Counted from the stretch's first letter, positions 21,913 to 30,592 are shown. The stretch: 64,000 nt of DNA from Burkholderia catarinensis (GCF_001883705.2 NZ_MDEQ02000015.1:1-64000), one strand, 5' to 3'. Numbers and translations are program-made. Notes: generated by a model not told the origin, from the sequence alone.

Positions 21913-23307
21913 ATGCTCGCTACCGATTCCGATCCCATCGTCGCCATTGCCACTGCTGCCGGCCGGGGAGGGATCGGTGTCGTCCGCGTGTCGTTCGGAC
22001 GAGGCGGCGAGGCGGCCGCGTTGCCGCTGATCGACGCGTTGTGCGGGCAGAAGCTCGCGCCGCGTCATGCGAGCTACGTGCCGTTCCTCGACGAGCACGG
22101 CGCGCCGCTCGACCGCGGGATCGCGCTGTATTTCCCGGCGCCGCATTCGTACACCGGCGAGCACGTGCTCGAGCTGCAGGGGCATGGCGGGCCGATCGTG
22201 ATGCAGTTGCTGCTGCAGCGCTGCCTGGATGCGGGGCGCGGCTTCGGGTTGCGGCTCGCGGAGCCGGGCGAGTTCACGCGGCGTGCATTCCTGAACGACA
22301 AGCTCGACCTCGCGCAGGCCGAGGCCGTAGCCGACCTGATCGAGGCGAGCACCGAGGCGGCGGCGCGGTCGGCCGGGCGTTCGCTGGACGGCGCATTTTC
22401 AAAGCAGATCCATGCGCTCGTCGACGACGTGATCACGCTGCGGATGCTGGTCGAGGCGACGCTCGATTTTCCGGAAGAGGAAATCGATTTCCTCGAAGCG
22501 GCCGATGCGCGCGGCAAGCTCGCGAAGATCCGCGCGCAGCTCGCGCACGTGCTCGGCGATGCACGGCAGGGTGCGCTGTTGCGCGAGGGCTTGTCGGTGG
22601 TGCTCGCGGGGCAGCCGAACGTCGGCAAGTCGTCGCTGCTGAACGCGCTCGCCGGCGCGGAGCTGGCGATCGTCACGCCGATCGCCGGGACGACGCGCGA
22701 CAAGGTTGCGCAGACGATCCAGGTCGAAGGGATTCCGCTGCACATCGTCGATACGGCCGGGCTGCGGGAGACGGAGGACGAGGTCGAGCGGATCGGCATT
22801 GCGCGCACGTGGAGCGAGATCGAGCGCGCGGACGTCGTGCTGCATCTGCTCGATTCGCGCACGGGGATGACGCCGGATGACGAGACGATCGCGGCGCGGT
22901 TTCCGGGCGGCGTGCCGGTGGTGCGCGTGCTGAACAAGACGGATCTGACCGGGGTGGCTGCTTGCGTCGAGCATCCGGCGGCGGAAGGCGATCTGACCGA
23001 GGTGCATCTGTCGGCGAAGCGCGGCGACGGGATCGACATGCTGCGCGCGGAGCTGCTGCGGATCGCCGGTTGGCAGGCGGGGGCCGAAGGCGTGTATCTC
23101 GCGCGCGAGCGGCACCTGATCGCGCTGCGGGCCGCGCAGGAGCATTTGGCGCAGGCGGCGGATCATGCGGAGCAGAGGGCGCAGTCGCTCGATCTGTTTG
23201 CCGAGGAGTTGCGGCTCGCGCAGGAACAGCTCAATGCGATTACCGGGGAATTCACTTCGGATGATCTGCTGGGGGTGATTTTCAGCAGGTTTTGTATCGG
23301 GAAATAA
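21913..23307 (+). CDS. mnmE: tRNA uridine-5-carboxymethylaminomethyl modification GTPase MnmE
   Basis: 464 residues. MnmE with MnmG modifies the wobble uridine of several tRNAs. The N-terminal folate-binding domain begins '[19 protein letters not shown]'. The G domain has '[14 protein letters not shown]', 'IAGTTRDK', 'DTAGLRE' and 'NKTDL'. The C-terminal 'FCIGK' carries the invariant Cys. ATG at 21913 fits the conserved N-terminus; upstream in-frame codons do not. Confidence 0.97.
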   Translation: MLATDSDPIVAIATAAGRGGIGVVRVSFGRGGEAAALPLIDALCGQKLAPRHASYVPFLDEHGAPLDRGIALYFPAPHSYTGEHVLELQGHGGPIVMQLLLQRCLDAGRGFGLRLAEPGEFTRRAFLNDKLDLAQAEAVADLIEASTEAAARSAGRSLDGAFSKQIHALVDDVITLRMLVEATLDFPEEEIDFLEAADARGKLAKIRAQLAHVLGDARQGALLREGLSVVLAGQPNVGKSSLLNALAGAELAIVTPIAGTTRDKVAQTIQVEGIPLHIVDTAGLRETEDEVERIGIARTWSEIERADVVLHLLDSRTGMTPDDETIAARFPGGVPVVRVLNKTDLTGVAACVEHPAAEGDLTEVHLSAKRGDGIDMLRAELLRIAGWQAGAEGVYLARERHLIALRAAQEHLAQAADHAEQRAQSLDLFAEELRLAQEQLNAITGEFTSDDLLGVIFSRFCIGK

Positions 23308-23356
23308 CTGCGTCACCCGAAGACTCGGAGAAACGCAGAGGCCGACTGCACACTCG

Positions 23357-23710
23357 TCAATACGGTTTGACTCCAACGCGATGGTTCGCGCAGGCGTATG
23401 CGAGAGAGAACGCTACAAAGATGAAGAGGCACGCGGCAACAATCCTGGCGACTCGACTCGTTTTCTCGATCTTCGTGAACAGAACACTGCCGATGAGAAT
23501 GAGCGCGACGCCGATGAAGAAGTCACTTGCCGCGCTGCCCATACCGCCTTCGGCGTGGCTGTCCACAAAGCTCATGTAGTCGTAACTCAGAAGATGGTGC
23601 AATTGTTCCATGTTTCGCACATGGATGAGTGTCGCAACGGCAAAGGCTAGTCCCGCTACCGAGATGACCGACGCGGCGATTGACAGTGCAACTTGGGCTC
23701 GTGTTTTCAT
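23357..23710 (-). CDS. Small membrane protein, 117 aa, unknown function
   Basis: Three hydrophobic segments are visible ('VALSIAASVISVAGLAFAV', 'FFIGVALILIGSVLF', 'IVAACLFIFVAFSLAYAC'), with a His-rich loop ('HVRNMEQLHHLLSYDY') between the first two. Only 3 nt separate it from the upstream gene (23714-24067), also a small membrane protein, so the two form an operon. I do not recognise a family. Confidence 0.6.
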   Translation of the reverse strand: MKTRAQVALSIAASVISVAGLAFAVATLIHVRNMEQLHHLLSYDYMSFVDSHAEGGMGSAASDFFIGVALILIGSVLFTKIEKTSRVARIVAACLFIFVAFSLAYACANHRVGVKPY

Positions 23711-23713
23711 GAG

Positions 23714-24067
23714 TTATCCCACCGTGTAATAGGCTTGCGTCTGCGCGTAGATCAGGATAACAAGGAGGGCGATGGCACAGCCAAGAGCGACGTTGAAGCT
23801 GCTGGCGCTGCGATTTGCCTTAAGCGCGGATAGCGCCGCGAACGCGCTAATGGCGGCGAGCACCAAGACGTAAAAGCGACTCGCGAGCAGTTCAGCTGCC
23901 GGTACCTCTCGATCGAAGCGATTTGTCCAATGGTAGGTAATCGCTTTCAGCGTCAGGCCATCAGTGATGACGGCCGGTTTGAGCAGCAGGTGAGACGCAG
24001 GCGCGCCCGCACCAAGGTAGCAGAGAATGAGCACGAGAAATGCCACCGCGACAAATTTCAGTTTCAT
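23714..24067 (-). CDS. Small membrane protein, 117 aa, unknown function
   Basis: An N-terminal hydrophobic segment ('FVAVAFLVLILCYLGAGAPA') acts as signal anchor. A soluble ~45-residue stretch follows, then two further helices ('FYVLVLAAISAFAALSAL', 'VALGCAIALLVILIYA'). It is the first or second gene of a short minus-strand operon with the gene at 23357-23710. No family recognised. Confidence 0.6.
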   Translation of the reverse strand: MKLKFVAVAFLVLILCYLGAGAPASHLLLKPAVITDGLTLKAITYHWTNRFDREVPAAELLASRFYVLVLAAISAFAALSALKANRSASSFNVALGCAIALLVILIYAQTQAYYTVG

Positions 24068-24107
24068 AGGTTATTGAATTCAGCAAAATTCCAGCGCAAA
24101 TGCGTAT

Positions 24108-24260
24108 TCACTGTTCCCAAACGTCGCCGTCCCGGTTTTGATAGCTGCCGTAGTGGTGCTGATACATCCACTTGCCGCCACGTAGTTCACAGCTGGCATT
24201 TGTCGCAAGCTGGCGCCGCCCATATCGCCTGACGCGATTGTGCTTCGTAACAGCCAACAT
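24108..24260 (-). CDS. Possible 50-aa hypothetical protein
   Basis: An open frame of 51 codons with protein-like composition: a basic N-terminus ('TKHNRVRRYGRRQ') and an aromatic C-terminus ('GGKWMYQHHYGSYQNRDGD'), ending in 'VWEQ'. It lies 40 nt upstream of the membrane-protein pair on the same strand. No good ribosome binding site precedes the ATG, so it may be the 3' remnant of a longer gene. Confidence 0.35.
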   Translation of the reverse strand: MLAVTKHNRVRRYGRRQLATNASCELRGGKWMYQHHYGSYQNRDGDVWEQ

Positions 24261-24317
24261 TGAGCAAAAAGCGTTGCCGCTCATTGTCGCGAGCCGACCT
24301 CACCACGCCCTGCGGCT

Positions 24318-25094
24318 ATGCGCCTGTCCCGCCGCCGTTTTCTTTGCACGCTCGTCGCGTTGCCGATGGTTGCCGCACGCGCCGCAGAGAATTCTTCCGT
24401 GCGGCTTCGGGCGGCCGACCGCAACGCAATCATCCGCGCCGTCTTTTCCGATGGCGCATCGTTTCCCGATCTGAGCTCGCGTCACGTTGCGCTGATGAAG
24501 ACCCTGCGAGTGATGTGGCTTCCGGTCGAATCCGGTGCACCGGGTATCGATCCGATACGGCCGCTGATCGGTGAAGGGGCGACGATCGCACTAGTGAAAG
24601 CGACACTCAAAACCGACGACGATACGCTCGCCATTCGCACACTGGCCGAACTCGGACATCTCGTGCCCGAGTTTGCAGCGGTTTCCGGCACGCTTGCGCC
24701 TGGGCGATACACAATCCCGCCAGCGCTTCGCAAGCTGTTCTCGTTCAAGGAAAGCGGTGTCGATGCGTCGGGCCATTTCGAATTTCGTGCCGTGCATTTC
24801 GCCGTGCTGAGGGGCGCCAACTGGACGACCGTGGATGCGAACTCGATCGACGACGTGTTGGACGAAGGGGACTTTTGGCCAATGCCCTACATCGATGGCA
24901 AGCGGCCGTATGGAGATTGCACTTACTACCAGTTTGACATGGCCGAACTGCTGGGCGAGCCGTACAAGCGGGACGCCCGAGGCAATCTGGTCAAAGATGC
25001 GGAAAAGGATGCGCGCCTCGAGCGTCTCCACTACGAAACGCTCGCTGCGCTACAGGTGTTCCTGATGCATGCCGAACTGAACCGATCGGCATGA
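24318..25094 (+). CDS. Exported hypothetical protein with Tat-like signal
   Basis: 258 residues. The N-terminus 'MRLSRRRFLCTLVALPMVAARA' has a twin-arginine-like motif (RRRFL), a short hydrophobic core and an AxA cleavage site. The mature part is globular and acidic ('SIDDVLDEGDFWPMPYIDGK'). No catalytic motif recognised. It appears monocistronic, divergent from the small membrane genes to the left. Confidence 0.6.
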   Translation: MRLSRRRFLCTLVALPMVAARAAENSSVRLRAADRNAIIRAVFSDGASFPDLSSRHVALMKTLRVMWLPVESGAPGIDPIRPLIGEGATIALVKATLKTDDDTLAIRTLAELGHLVPEFAAVSGTLAPGRYTIPPALRKLFSFKESGVDASGHFEFRAVHFAVLRGANWTTVDANSIDDVLDEGDFWPMPYIDGKRPYGDCTYYQFDMAELLGEPYKRDARGNLVKDAEKDARLERLHYETLAALQVFLMHAELNRSA

Positions 25095-25166
25095 TTGGCT
25101 CACGGTTCGGACCAACAATTACGCTTTGACCGTCAGGCGATCAAAGCCCCCGAACCGTCACTCACT

Positions 25167-25289
25167 TCAATCCCAATGCCGATGATGATAGTACCCGCCA
25201 CCACCGTAATACCCACCGCCGTCAGGCACCACGATACAGCCGCTCAACAACACGGCGATACCGGCAATCAGTAAAAGGGTCTTCTTCAT
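25167..25289 (-). CDS. Small lipoprotein, 40 aa
   Basis: A very short gene: 'MKKTLLLIAGIAVLLSGC' is a complete lipoprotein signal with lipobox LLSGC (Cys18). The mature part is 23 residues, Gly/Tyr-rich ('GGGYYGGGGYYHH') and ends in 'RHWD'. An 'AGGTGA' lies ~6 nt before the ATG. Such Gly/Tyr/His-rich miniature lipoproteins are common in Burkholderia, with no known function. The gene stands alone between the Tat-exported protein and a diguanylate cyclase. Confidence 0.75.
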   Translation of the reverse strand: MKKTLLLIAGIAVLLSGCIVVPDGGGYYGGGGYYHHRHWD

Positions 25290-25439
25290 CGCGTTCACCT
25301 GCTCGGGTTCGGTATGAAACCCAGCATAGCGAGCACTGACAACACCGGCTGTAAGCGTTCGTATCCCTGTCCCGCAATCCGTAACGGCGGATTATTCCGG
25401 TCACAATGACCGTAACAAATACCCAAACAGCAGACGTTT

Positions 25440-26798
25440 TCAGGCGACGACGACCCTGTTTCGCCCCGCATCCTTCGCACGATACAGCGCGGCATCGGCG
25501 GCTTCGATCAATGCATCGGGCGTCGACAGGTCGTCGGCCGACACGGTCGCGCAGCCGACGCTGACGCTCACGCGCCCGGCCGGCGCAGCAGGCATCGCGA
25601 GATCGAGCCGCAGCACCGCTTCGCGCACTTCGTCGGCGACTACCCGCGCGCCGCGCGCGCCGGTGTTCGGCAGCACGATCGCGAACTCCTCGCCGCCGTA
25701 ACGCGCGACGATATCCGCGGGCCGCCTCACCGCGCCGGCCAGCGCATTCGCGACCGCAATCAGGCACGCATCGCCCTTCACGTGACCGAACGCGTCGTTG
25801 TACGCCTTGAAGCGATCGACGTCGACCATCAGCAGCGACAGCGGTTCGCCCTGCCGCCGCGCCTGCAGGAACAGCGTGTGGAAATGATCGTTGAAGTGGC
25901 TGCGGTTGAATGCGCCCGTCAGCCCGTCGCGCGCGGAGGAACGGATCAGCGTCGCGTGCGCCTCGAACAGCCGCTGGTACAGCATCGTCACTTCCCACGC
26001 GAGCACGCACACGAGCACGCCCGGCGTGAACATGCTGAACACGCGCGCGAGATACCAGCCGACCGTGAAGCGATGGTTGCTCATCAGGTTCAGCGTCGTG
26101 TCGGTGAGGCACGCGAGCACCGCGATCGCGAGCCACAGGTCGAGCGTCGTGCGCAGCCGCCCGCTGACCAGCACGGCAACGAGCGCCAGCGCATTGAGCA
26201 TCCACACGACGAGCGCGACGCCGTTGACGGGCAGCACGGCCGCGTCGCCCGGAGGATGAAACGCTGGCGGCAGCGACACGTTCAGCGCGAACAGGCACAG
26301 CAGCCCGGCGGCGACGGCCGGCCCGCCGACCAGTGCGAGCGTCCACCAGCGCGTCTGCTGCGCGCCGATCGGTGCGCGCGCCAGCCGCACGCGGGCGAGC
26401 AGCGCGACCATCACGAAACCCGGGAAGCCCGCGTGCCAGAAGATCCACATCCACGCGGCGCTTTGCGGTTGCGCGCCGAACAGCCCCTGCGGCGCGAACA
26501 CGCCGGGAAAGGTGAGCAGCTGCAGCGCGACGGCGAGCGCAGTGAACGCGTAGGCGCCGCCGAGCGCGCCGAGCACCGGCTGGCGCGTCACGGTGAACTG
26601 CGCGCCGAGAAAGAACGCCGCGATGCTCGCGGTGGTGAACACGGTGAGCGCGCACATCGGCATGAACGGCTCGACGGCCGGCAGCGCGACGTTCGCATGC
26701 GGCGCGGCGATCCCGAGCGCAAGCATGATGACGAGCGCCGTCAGCGCGCCGAACCAGAGCTGACGGCGCGTCGTATGCTGGATCAGGATGCCTTCCAT
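25440..26798 (-). CDS. Membrane diguanylate cyclase (GGDEF)
   Basis: 452 residues. The N-terminal ~270 residues form about eight hydrophobic segments, a MASE4-like sensor region. The C-terminal GGDEF domain (~residues 290-450) has 'DGLTGAFNRSHF' and the active-site loop 'RYGGEEF'. An inhibitory c-di-GMP-binding I-site, 'RPAD', lies five residues before GGEEF, so product feedback is expected. It makes c-di-GMP from GTP. It is a single gene with no EAL partner nearby. Confidence 0.9.
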   Translation of the reverse strand: MEGILIQHTTRRQLWFGALTALVIMLALGIAAPHANVALPAVEPFMPMCALTVFTTASIAAFFLGAQFTVTRQPVLGALGGAYAFTALAVALQLLTFPGVFAPQGLFGAQPQSAAWMWIFWHAGFPGFVMVALLARVRLARAPIGAQQTRWWTLALVGGPAVAAGLLCLFALNVSLPPAFHPPGDAAVLPVNGVALVVWMLNALALVAVLVSGRLRTTLDLWLAIAVLACLTDTTLNLMSNHRFTVGWYLARVFSMFTPGVLVCVLAWEVTMLYQRLFEAHATLIRSSARDGLTGAFNRSHFNDHFHTLFLQARRQGEPLSLLMVDVDRFKAYNDAFGHVKGDACLIAVANALAGAVRRPADIVARYGGEEFAIVLPNTGARGARVVADEVREAVLRLDLAMPAAPAGRVSVSVGCATVSADDLSTPDALIEAADAALYRAKDAGRNRVVVA

Positions 26799-26907
26799 GG
26801 ATGTCCCCGGGCACGTATGCGTAAAACGCCCGGTCGTGCGCCGGGCGGCAGGCAGCCGGCGCTGTGCGACCGGTGCCGCCTGATGCTATCGCGTTATGGG
26901 GGCGCGC

Positions 26908-27222
26908 TCAAATCCCGAGGCCGGGACCGAAATTGCCGGCGACCCAGTGCGTGACGGCGTCAACGTCCGCGTAGTCCTGTTCGGGCAGGCCGTCGAGCAT
27001 CGACAGCACTTCGTTGCTGGCGCCGGCGTCGCGCGCGGCATCGACGATCGTATCCTTGTTCGCCGGGTAGTGGACGGCCGCCAGCACGTCGGCGATCTGC
27101 AGATCGATCGTTTCGTGGGGAATGTCATGCGGGGGGCTGGCGGGCTTGTCGTTCACGGCGGCGTCTCGCGGGTTGAGCGGGAATCGGATCGAGGCGGAAT
27201 TCGGGGGCGTAACGGAGCGCAT
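26908..27222 (-). CDS. DUF2795 domain protein
   Basis: About 104 residues. The C-terminal half ('LQIADVLAAVHYPANKDTIV', 'LSMLDGLPEQDYADVDAVTHW') matches the DUF2795 pattern, a small helical domain of unknown function seen in actinobacteria and Burkholderia. The N-terminal ~35 residues are low-complexity. The start could be ATG 27222 or a downstream GTG at 'NDKPAS'. Confidence 0.65.
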   Translation of the reverse strand: MRSVTPPNSASIRFPLNPRDAAVNDKPASPPHDIPHETIDLQIADVLAAVHYPANKDTIVDAARDAGASNEVLSMLDGLPEQDYADVDAVTHWVAGNFGPGLGI

Positions 27223-27283
27223 CACGCGCTGCACAATCCGGGGCGGCCAAGCCGGCGCGCCCCGCGGATGGACGGCGATCGAC

Positions 27284-27454
27284 TCAATGCCCGCGTCGCA
27301 CGCGGCGCCACGGATGCTTCCAGTCGATGTGCGGTGCGTTTTCGTCGCGAGGATGCTGGCGCCGATGTTCCTGCCAAAGTTCGTCGGAGAACAGCGCCGC
27401 CACGATCACGAGCGGCAGCACGAGGAAAATACCGAGTATGACTTGCTCGATCAC
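27284..27454 (-). CDS. Small membrane protein, 56 aa
   Basis: A short gene with GTG start at 27454 and a strong 'GGAGG' ~6 nt upstream. The N-terminal ~22 residues form one membrane helix ('VILGIFLVLPLVIVAALF'). The cytoplasmic tail is hydrophilic and basic ('DELWQEHRRQHPRDENAPH', 'WKHPWRRVRRGH'). It is divergent from speG. Function unknown. Confidence 0.65.
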   Translation of the reverse strand: MIEQVILGIFLVLPLVIVAALFSDELWQEHRRQHPRDENAPHIDWKHPWRRVRRGH

Positions 27455-27605
27455 GATAGCCTCCGTGCGGTGGCAGGAACCCTTGCTCCCATTTTAGGCT
27501 CTGAACTTCGCCCGCGTTCAATTTCTTACAGTGCGAAACGGGCCCGCGCGCGGCCATGCCGCGCGGGCGTTCCGCACGTGCGCCGGCATCAAAAAGGATA
27601 TGAAC

Positions 27606-28148
27606 ATGCAACTCCAGAACGATACCAACACGCTCGCGCTGCGGCCGCTGGAGCGCCAGGACCTGCGCTTCGTCCACGAGCTGAACAACGACGCGAAGAT
27701 CATGCGCTACTGGTTCGAGGAGCCGTACGAAACCTTCTCGGAACTGTCGCAACTGTACGACCGTCACGTGCACGACCAGCGCGAGCGCCGGTTCGTCGCG
27801 GTCGACGCGCAAGGCGAACTGATCGGCCTCGTCGAGCTGATCGAGCTCGACTACATCCATCGCCGCGGCGAGTTCCAGATCATCATCGCACCGCAATGCC
27901 AGGGGCGCGGCTATGCGGGCCAGGCGACGCGCCTCGCGATCGAATACGCATTCAAGGTGCTGAACATGCGCAAGCTGTACCTGATTGTCGATACGTCGAA
28001 TGCAGCGGCGATTCACGTGTACGAAAAATGCGGATTCCAGCACGAGGCCGAATTGAGGGAAGAATTTTTCGGAAACGGCGCGTATCACAACGCTTATCGC
28101 ATGTGCATCTTCCAGCGCGATTATTTCGAGCGTCAGCAATCGGCCTGA
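27606..28148 (+). CDS. speG: Spermidine N1-acetyltransferase
   Basis: 180 residues, GNAT fold. It aligns along its whole length with E. coli SpeG: '[17 protein letters not shown]', '[10 protein letters not shown]', '[10 protein letters not shown]', '[10 protein letters not shown]' and 'NAYRMCIFQ' are all recognisable. It uses acetyl-CoA to acetylate spermidine or spermine and so limits polyamine toxicity. ATG at 27606 has AAGGA at the better distance; ATG 27600 is two codons upstream. Confidence 0.93.
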   Translation: MQLQNDTNTLALRPLERQDLRFVHELNNDAKIMRYWFEEPYETFSELSQLYDRHVHDQRERRFVAVDAQGELIGLVELIELDYIHRRGEFQIIIAPQCQGRGYAGQATRLAIEYAFKVLNMRKLYLIVDTSNAAAIHVYEKCGFQHEAELREEFFGNGAYHNAYRMCIFQRDYFERQQSA

Positions 28149-28650
28149 TTGAAGCTGGGTAAATACCTGGATGAAAGTCGCCCGCGGCGGGGCTTCCGCG
28201 GGCGCCGGATGCATGCGGGGAAATACGGATAAATACGGATCCGCTTATACCTGGCATTGTTCTTGTATCAGGTAAATGCGATTCCGCGCTGCGATAAAGT
28301 CGAATCGTTTCGGATGACTTTAGGTGCAACGCATCAAAATGATCCGGATAGCGAAATGGATTATCCAAACCGTTCAATTGCCGCATTGTAAATTTTCTGA
28401 AAGTCTTGTCGGGTAACGCTTTCCGCCCGGCGCCATGAGCCTGTCCGCCGCGCGCCGAACGTTGCCGCTTGCGCGCATCGAGCGAAAAACGGGCTGCGCG
28501 CGGGGTGCGACAATCCGCCGCTATTGCGGTCGCACAACAAATGTGCTTGCTATCGCTTGCCGGTCTTCTAAAGTGAAAAACGCGGGTTCACGATCACCTT
28601 TAAACACATAGCTAACCCAAGCCTGGTGCCCGCAAGCCTGGAGACAGAAT
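28149..28650. other. Intergenic region downstream of speG
   Basis: 500 bases without a supported gene. It contains a GC hairpin at 28179-28204 (9-bp stem 'cgcccgcgg'/'ccgcgggcg', no T tract), a second imperfect inverted repeat near 28505-28533 ('gtgcga...tcgcac'), and a possible promoter TTGCTA-16-TAAAGT (28547-28574) reading into the next gene. Confidence 0.45.
28547..28574 (+). promoter_or_regulatory. Possible promoter of the secreted-protein gene
   Basis: TTGCTA and TAAAGT separated by 16 bases, ~75 nt upstream of the start at 28651. A moderate match to sigma70; no other support. Confidence 0.35.
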
Positions 28651-28998
28651 ATGATGAAGCGTACCGGTATCCTTTTTGCCCTCGTCGGCGCATTTGCCGT
28701 GGTGTCGATTGCCCAGGCAGGCGGCGATTCGGCGGTCAAGCCGAAGCAGGAAATCCAGCTGACGAAGAACGCATGGGGCTGCCTGTCGAAAGACAATCTG
28801 GACTCCGTACTGAATCACGAGCGCGACGGCAAGTCGCAGGCGAGGCAGCAGTACTTCGACGACTACCGGTGCCTGTCGGTGCCCGAAGGCCAGCGCTTCC
28901 GCGTGGTGTCGGTCGACCAGGGCGACGTGCAGTTCGTCAGTGCCGACAACAGCGACCAGCAGGGTCTCTGGACCGATTCGCGCTTCGTCAAGCAATAA
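28651..28998 (+). CDS. Small secreted protein of unknown function
   Basis: 115 residues. The N-terminal 23 residues ('MMKRTGILFALVGAFAVVS', AQA cleavage) are a Sec signal. The mature part is hydrophilic, has two Cys ('AWGCLS', 'YRCLSV') that could form a disulfide, and a C-terminal beta-rich region ('FRVVSVDQGDVQFVS'). GGAG ~7 nt upstream supports the start. A GC hairpin at 29071-29092 follows it. No family recognised. Confidence 0.65.
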   Translation: MMKRTGILFALVGAFAVVSIAQAGGDSAVKPKQEIQLTKNAWGCLSKDNLDSVLNHERDGKSQARQQYFDDYRCLSVPEGQRFRVVSVDQGDVQFVSADNSDQQGLWTDSRFVKQ

Positions 28999-29070
28999 CC
29001 GCCCAGTCACCGCGCAGTCGCTCGACGCGCGAGCGCGCCGGCCCGACGAGCCGGCGGCGCGAACCGAATA

Positions 29071-29092
29071 CGGCCCGGCTCATGCCGGGCCG
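29071..29092 (+). terminator. GC-rich hairpin, terminator candidate
   Basis: 'cggcccggc' and 'gccgggccg' pair over 9 bp with a 4-nt loop, followed by 'ttg'. The T tract is short, so termination is likely but not certain. Confidence 0.5.
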
Positions 29093-29187
29093 TTGCGCTG
29101 TGAGTCGCGCATGACACGCGCCGGACGGCGCGCATTCGGTATCATCACGGCCCGACCGAACCGAATGCCCGCCCGGGCCGCATCCGC

Positions 29188-29742
29188 ATGGCGCTGAAAT
29201 CCACGATCTACAAAGCCGAACTGCAAATCGCCGACATGGATCGGCATTACTACGCCGATCACGCGCTGACGGTGGCGCGCCATCCGTCGGAAACCGACGA
29301 CCGGATGATGGTGCGCCTCGTCGCGTTCGCGCTGTTCGCGCACGAGCGGCTCGAATTCTGCAAGGGGTTGTCGGATGTCGACGAGCCCGACCTGTGGCAG
29401 AAGGACCTGACTGGCGCGATCGACGTCTGGATCGAAGCCGGCCAGCCCGACGAACGGCGCATCTCGAAGGCGGCCGGCCGCGCCGGGCAGGTCACGGTGA
29501 TCGCGTACGGCGGCAAGACGTCGGATATCTGGTGGCAGGGTGTACGCAGCAAGGTCGAGCGGCTGCGCAACGTGCAGGTGCTGTCGCTCGCCGACGGCGT
29601 CGCGACCGCGCTCGGGCAGCTCGCGGAGCGCACGATGCGCCTGCAGTGCACGGTGCAGGACGGCGCGGCGTGGATCTCGAGCGCCGACCACGATCCGGTC
29701 GCGGTCGAATGGACGGTGCTGAAGGCGCGCGCGGGCGCGTGA
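29188..29742 (+). CDS. yaeQ: YaeQ family protein
   Basis: 184 residues. The protein starts 'MALKSTIYKAELQIADMDRH' and contains 'ARHPSETDDRMMVRL', 'DLWIEAGQPDERRI'-like segments and 'TMRLQCTVQDGAAWIS', the conserved YaeQ pattern. The fold resembles PD-(D/E)xK nucleases. E. coli YaeQ was linked to suppression of RfaH loss, but its molecular role is not known. It appears to be a single gene. Confidence 0.9.
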   Translation: MALKSTIYKAELQIADMDRHYYADHALTVARHPSETDDRMMVRLVAFALFAHERLEFCKGLSDVDEPDLWQKDLTGAIDVWIEAGQPDERRISKAAGRAGQVTVIAYGGKTSDIWWQGVRSKVERLRNVQVLSLADGVATALGQLAERTMRLQCTVQDGAAWISSADHDPVAVEWTVLKARAGA

Positions 29743-29763
29743 CGGCCCGCGCACCGGCCGCAT

Positions 29764-30177
29764 TCAGCCGATCGCGGCCGGCGGCCCCTTGAATTCGAGC
29801 ATGTTGCCTTCGGGATCGAACAGGTAGATCGATGGCCCGTAGCCGCCGGCGCCGTAGCGCTCCGCGGGCGCGCCCGGCCGCGCGCCATGTGCGGCGAAAT
29901 GCGCGATCAGCGCGTCAGGGTCGAACGGCTCGACGCGCAGGCACAGGTGATCGAGGTTGCGTCCCGTGCCGGGCGGGCCGCTGTCGGGACGGTCGATCGG
30001 GCCGCCGACCGACAGCAGGTCGATCAGCGCATCGCCGGCGCGCAACTGCACGAGGCCCAGATCGGGCTGTTCCTTCTCCACATGGCAGCCGACGGCGTCG
30101 CAGTAAAAGCGCGTCATCGCCGCCATGTCGGTCACGCGCAGCACGATATGATCGATCGCGCGGATGGTGGGCTTCAT
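29764..30177 (-). CDS. VOC (glyoxalase-like) family protein
   Basis: 137 residues with two beta-alpha-beta-beta-beta modules. 'IDHIVLRVTDMAAMTRFY' carries the first metal-ligand His, 'LDHLCLRVEPFD' the second, and 'IYLFDPEGNMLEFKGP' the C-terminal Glu. This is the common small VOC dioxygenase/glyoxalase layout; the substrate cannot be told. It converges with yaeQ. Confidence 0.85.
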   Translation of the reverse strand: MKPTIRAIDHIVLRVTDMAAMTRFYCDAVGCHVEKEQPDLGLVQLRAGDALIDLLSVGGPIDRPDSGPPGTGRNLDHLCLRVEPFDPDALIAHFAAHGARPGAPAERYGAGGYGPSIYLFDPEGNMLEFKGPPAAIG

Positions 30178-30266
30178 GAGTGGATACTCCTTCGCAGTCG
30201 ACGAGCATCGAGTGTAGACGCATCGCGCCTGCGCCGCCCGCTGGAACGCGGCACAATCGACAGACG

Positions 30267-30335
30267 AAAAAAAGCCCGTTCACGCAGAGCGGAACGGGCT
30301 TAATCCATATCAGGAGGAGACATGGAGGAGACAGT
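30267..30335 (-). ncRNA. Candidate ~70-nt small RNA with two anti-Shine-Dalgarno motifs
   Basis: The minus strand has a complete transcription unit without a gene: promoter TTGCGT-17-TATAGT, then ~30 nt containing TCTCCTCC twice (complement of 30324-30331 and 30313-30320, 11 nt apart), then a 10-bp stem ('aagcccgttc'/'gaacgggctt', 30272-30301) and seven T residues. The TCTCCTCC motifs are complementary to strong ribosome binding sites, as in the CUCCUCCC-bearing 'cuckoo' sRNAs of other proteobacteria. The 5' end is approximate. The competing view is a 40-codon plus-strand ORF at 30322-30444. Confidence 0.6.
30272..30301 (-). terminator. Intrinsic terminator of the sRNA candidate
   Basis: Stem 'aagcccgttc'/'gaacgggctt' with a 10-nt loop; read on the minus strand it ends in seven T (30267-30273). 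No annotated gene on the minus strand reads into it from the right, which points to a short independent transcript. Confidence 0.75.
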
Positions 30336-30339
30336 TCCA

Positions 30340-30368
30340 ACTATACACACGGCGATGGTGCGACGCAA
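30340..30368 (-). promoter_or_regulatory. Promoter of the sRNA candidate
   Basis: On the minus strand, -35 TTGCGT (30363-30368) and -10 TATAGT (30340-30345) with a 17-base spacer. The predicted start is near 30333-30336. Confidence 0.6.
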
Positions 30369-30565
30369 TATTCCGAATGCAAAAAAACGTCAGGACGACG
30401 ATTTGTCGCATCCGCACTGCAGCAAAATGGTGACGGGGCGATGACGAAAACCGTGCCGGAGCAGACGGCGCACGCGATTCGCCGGATTTATCTTCAATTG
30501 ATGTGACCCCGGTTCGCCGTCAGAATCACAGAGCAAGATTCAGGGCGCGACGGCACGTGCCGATG

Positions 30566-30592
30566 TCTAGAGTAGGCACCATCTACACTAGA
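30566..30592. promoter_or_regulatory. Inverted repeat in the ada leader, possible operator
   Basis: 'tctagagtag' and 'ctacactaga' form a 10-bp inverted repeat with one mismatch and a 7-bp centre, ending 13 nt before the ada ATG. A perfect GGCACGTGCC palindrome is just upstream. It may bind Ada or another regulator, or form a leader hairpin. Confidence 0.4.

Noticed and set aside
30322-30444. 40-codon plus-strand ORF starting after a perfect AGGAGGAGAC
   Set aside because: The strong ribosome-binding-like sequence is equally explained as the complement of the sRNA motifs. The opposite strand has a full promoter and a terminator with T run, while the ORF product has no recognisable feature. 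Kept as the main alternative.
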